Below the pieces are notes generated by a model. That model saw only the letters and a program-made list of their open reading frames with translations, was not told the origin of the DNA and did no database searches. A stretch of 64,000 nt of DNA from Lacisediminimonas profundi (GTDB lineage Bacteria; Pseudomonadota; Gammaproteobacteria; Burkholderiales; Burkholderiaceae_D): NCBI RefSeq assembly GCF_008831265.1, contig NZ_VTTH01000002.1, forward strand, positions 186,001-250,000, written 5' to 3'. Below, one piece after another: positions 61,752-64,000 of this stretch. A program made the position numbers and the translations under genes. Numbering within the stretch: the first letter of the stretch is position 1; each line of letters opens with the position of its first letter.

Positions 61752-62368
61752 AAACGGTCCGACACCTTGATCGCACGGTGGACGTTCTGCTCGACCAGCA
61801 GCACGCCCATGCCTTCCTCGCGCAGGTTCTCGATGATCGCGAAGATCTCGTCCACGATCATCGGCGCCAGTCCCTCGGTCGGTTCGTCGATCAGGACCAG
61901 GCGCGGCGCGCCGACCAGCACGCGCGCCACCGCCAGCATCTGCTGTTCGCCGCCCGACAGGGTGGTGCCGGCCTGGCGCCGGCGTTCCTGCAGGCGCGGA
62001 AAACGTTTGAAGGTGGATTCCAGCGCGTCGCGCTCTTGCGCGCGTGAGCGGCCGGGGTGCTGCAACAGTCCCAGGCTCAGGTTTTCCTCGACGGTCAGGC
62101 CGGGGAAAATGCGGCGGTCTTCCGGCACGAAGCCCACGCCCATGCGGGCAATCCGGTCCGGGCTCAGGCTGCCAAGATCGACGCCGTCGAGACTGATGCT
62201 CCCGGCGGACGGCTTGAGCCATCCTGCGATCGACTTCATGACCGTGGTCTTGCCGACGCCGTTGCGGCCGAACAGGCCGACCACTTCGCCCGGCTTGACG
62301 ACCAGGTCGACGCCCTGCAATACATGGCTCAGGCCGTAATGCGTGTTGAGGTTGTTCAGTTCAAGCAT
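61661..62368 (-). CDS. LivF-type ABC transporter ATPase (second operon)
   Basis: A 235-residue ATPase with Walker A LFGRNGVGKTTVMKS, signature TLSGGEQQMLAVARVLV, Walker B RLVLIDEPTEGLAPMI and switch LVEQNVHRAI. It overlaps the upstream LivG-type gene by 8 bp and the convergent AraC gene by 91 bp. The start at 62368 gives the standard MLELNNLNTHYG beginning. Confidence 0.92.
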   Translation of the reverse strand: MLELNNLNTHYGLSHVLQGVDLVVKPGEVVGLFGRNGVGKTTVMKSIAGWLKPSAGSISLDGVDLGSLSPDRIARMGVGFVPEDRRIFPGLTVEENLSLGLLQHPGRSRAQERDALESTFKRFPRLQERRRQAGTTLSGGEQQMLAVARVLVGAPRLVLIDEPTEGLAPMIVDEIFAIIENLREEGMGVLLVEQNVHRAIKVSDRFYALERGQVIFSGDASSASDRERLMAAISL

Positions 62369-63128
62369 GATCCACTTTCTCCGTGCCGAAGTAGGCTGCC
62401 TGCACGGCCGGATTGGCACGCACATCCTGCGGCGTGCCCTCGGCCAGCCGTGCGCCCTGGTTCAGCACCACGACATGGTCCGACAAATCCATCACCAGCG
62501 CGACATCGTGCTCGACCAGCAGCACCGACAGGTCGCCCTGCGCCAGTTCGCGTATCAACTGCGCCACCTGGGCAGTGTCGCTGTGCGACATGCCCTGGGT
62601 CGGTTCGTCCAGCAGCAGCATTTGCGGCTTCGACGCCAATGCTACGGCTATCTCGAGCCGGCGCTGTTCGCCGTGCGACAAGGTGCCCGCAATCTCGCCG
62701 GCCTTGGAAGCGAGCCCGAAACGGGTGATCAGTTCGTCCGCCCGTTCCACTGCGCGTGTGCTTCGTCCCAGCGGCAGCGCCAGCAGGCTGGCCGGCTCCA
62801 GCGCCTGCGCTGCCAGCCGCAGGTTTTCATAGACCGACAACTCGGCGAACAGGTTGGTGATCTGGAACGAGCGCGAGAGTCCCTTGCGCAGCAGCGCATT
62901 GGGGCTGTAGCCGGTGACGTCATCGCCATTGAAGCGCACCCGCCCGGACGACGGCCGGATGGCGCCGCTGACCAGGTTGAACAGCGTGCTCTTGCCGGCG
63001 CCGTTGGGCCCGATGACGGAGGTGATATGGCCGCGCTGCGCACGGAAGCTGACGTCGTTGACGGCAACCAGGCCGCCGAAGCGTACGGTCAGGCCCTCGA
63101 CTTCGAGGATGGTGTCAGTTTTGCTCAT
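62361..63128 (-). CDS. LivG-type ABC transporter ATPase (second operon)
   Basis: A 255-residue ATPase with Walker A VIGPNGAGKSTLFNLVS, Q-loop SFQITNLFAEL, signature TLSHGEQRRLEIAVAL (SHGEQ instead of SGGQ, usual for LivG), Walker B MLLLDEPTQGMSHSD and switch LVEHDVAL. The MSKTDTILEVEGL start overlaps the permease stop by 4 bp. It is a stand-alone ATPase, unlike the fusion in the first Liv operon. Confidence 0.92.
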   Translation of the reverse strand: MSKTDTILEVEGLTVRFGGLVAVNDVSFRAQRGHITSVIGPNGAGKSTLFNLVSGAIRPSSGRVRFNGDDVTGYSPNALLRKGLSRSFQITNLFAELSVYENLRLAAQALEPASLLALPLGRSTRAVERADELITRFGLASKAGEIAGTLSHGEQRRLEIAVALASKPQMLLLDEPTQGMSHSDTAQVAQLIRELAQGDLSVLLVEHDVALVMDLSDHVVVLNQGARLAEGTPQDVRANPAVQAAYFGTEKVDHA

Positions 63129-64000
63129 TGACTTGCCTTGCGCCGCGCCAGCCATGCAGCCAGGCGCGGATGGAGATAACCGATCAGGCCCTTGGGGAAA
63201 AAGATCACCGACAGCATGAACAGCACGCCGATCACGATCAGGTGATGTTCGGTGTAAGTGCCCAGCACCGATTTCAGGCCGGTCAGCAGCACGCTGCCAT
63301 AGAGCGGGCCGATCAGCGTGCCGAGTCCGCCGACGATGACGGTGATGACTGCATTGCCCGAGGTCTGGAAGTACAGCAGTTCCGGCGAAACGAAGCCGCG
63401 CAGCATGGGATACAGCGCACCGGACAGCGCGGCGACATTGGCAGCCAGGATGAAGGCCACCAGCTTGACGCGGCCGGCATGGAAGCCAAGGAAGGGCACC
63501 CGGGTTTCATTGGCCCGCACCGCCTTCATCAGCCGCCCGAACGGCGTATCCAGCAAATAGGCCAGCAGGAAATACATGCCCATGACCATGGCCAGCACCA
63601 GCAGGAAGAAGCCCAGCGGGTTGGCCGCATCGACCGAGAACAGCAGGAAGTTGGCCTTGACCACCGGGATGCCGATGATGCCGTCCGAGCCGCCGATCTC
63701 GCGGGTGTTGAACACCGCCTTGGCCACGACCTCGGCCAGGCCGAAGGTGATCAGCGCGAAGTAGACGCCGCGCGCCTTGATCGCGATGAAGCCGGCGAGC
63801 GCGCCAATCAGCGTCGCCGCCACCGCCACCACCAGCAGCGCCAGCCAGAACGATGGCGTCAGTTCCTTGAGCACCAGCCCCGCAACGTAGGCGCCGAGGC
63901 CGAAGAACAGCGCATGCCCCAGCGACAGCAAGCCGGTGAACCCCAGCAGCAGGTCCACGCTCATCGCGAAGCCGCCGTAGATCAGCGCCTCGGTAGCCAG
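63125..64000 (-). CDS. LivM-type ABC transporter permease (5' part beyond the window)
   Basis: At least 292 codons, open to the window edge: the frame continues upstream of an internal Met as LATEALIYGGFAMSVDLLLG. LivM features are GFTGLLSLGHALFFGLGAYV, FIAIKARGVYFALITFGLAE and YGSVLLTGLKSVLG. The C-terminus is basic (RLAAWLARRKASQ). It forms the channel of the second Liv-type transporter, whose LivH and receptor genes presumably lie beyond 64000. Confidence 0.9.
   Translation of the reverse strand: MATEALIYGGFAMSVDLLLGFTGLLSLGHALFFGLGAYVAGLVLKELTPSFWLALLVVAVAATLIGALAGFIAIKARGVYFALITFGLAEVVAKAVFNTREIGGSDGIIGIPVVKANFLLFSVDAANPLGFFLLVLAMVMGMYFLLAYLLDTPFGRLMKAVRANETRVPFLGFHAGRVKLVAFILAANVAALSGALYPMLRGFVSPELLYFQTSGNAVITVIVGGLGTLIGPLYGSVLLTGLKSVLGTYTEHHLIVIGVLFMLSVIFFPKGLIGYLHPRLAAWLARRKASQ

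Overview
The window looks like the chromosome of a high-GC betaproteobacterium of the order Burkholderiales, most likely Oxalobacteraceae-like (Herbaspirillum or Noviherbaspirillum type). This rests on overall base composition, on gene content (TctC/Bug solute receptors, LivKHMGF transporters, copper and persulfide operons) and on protein style; no rRNA or tRNA is present to confirm it. Most of the window is ordinary housekeeping and metabolic sequence, but two parts are accessory in character.

Region 1 (1-11 kb): guaB and guaA, followed at the guaA stop codon by a compact genomic island of about 4.15 kb. It is bounded by a 12-bp direct repeat that is exactly the last four codons of guaA (3268-3279 and 7415-7426). 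The island holds a P4-type integrase without its catalytic domain, an AlpA-like regulator, a Shedu (SduA, DUF4263) antiphage nuclease and an AIPR-family abortive-infection-type protein. Outside the right junction lie more defence or stability genes and scars: a HipB-like fragment fused to island sequence, a ribbon-helix-helix/ParE toxin-antitoxin pair, an FeS-type photolyase, and an AbiEi-like antitoxin with only the tail of its toxin partner.

Region 2 (11-25 kb): a large GGDEF/EAL membrane protein; a divergent persulfide/sulfur operon pair (OsmC, persulfide dioxygenase-like hydrolase // BigR-type repressor, two YeeE/YedE half-transporters, a DUF442 sulfurtransferase/phosphatase) around a 14-bp inverted repeat; small stress proteins; a DsbA-like oxidoreductase; a TbpB-like lipoprotein; and a trypsin-like protease with a MoxR-DUF58-VWA set.

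Region 3 (25-34 kb): queE-queD-tadA-ldcA, a Mut7-C RNase-fold protein, a beta-helix lipoprotein, and an Ldh2-type dehydrogenase plus a GlcD-like flavoprotein.

Region 4 (34-46 kb): a six-gene copper-handling operon, proline iminopeptidase, a HigBA-type toxin-antitoxin pair, carbonic anhydrase, and a GntR/FAH/Bug catabolic locus. Two copies of a long imperfectly palindromic repeat (about 0.8 and 1.0 kb) lie at 34.1-34.9 kb and 45.3-46.4 kb. They share conserved hairpins, and the second copy contains a 97-bp unit in triplicate.

Region 5 (46-64 kb): an acyl-CoA ligase, a membrane-anchored trehalose-6-phosphate synthase-like protein, and a branched-chain-amino-acid-type ABC transporter (with a permease-ATPase fusion) running into a fatty-acid hydroxylase, an SDR and an aldehyde dehydrogenase. 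Opposite these lie a Rid-like protein and a Bug receptor, then an AraC regulator and a second Liv-type ABC operon that runs off the right end. Together these suggest uptake and oxidation of an organic acid or aromatic-derived substrate whose identity the sequence does not reveal.
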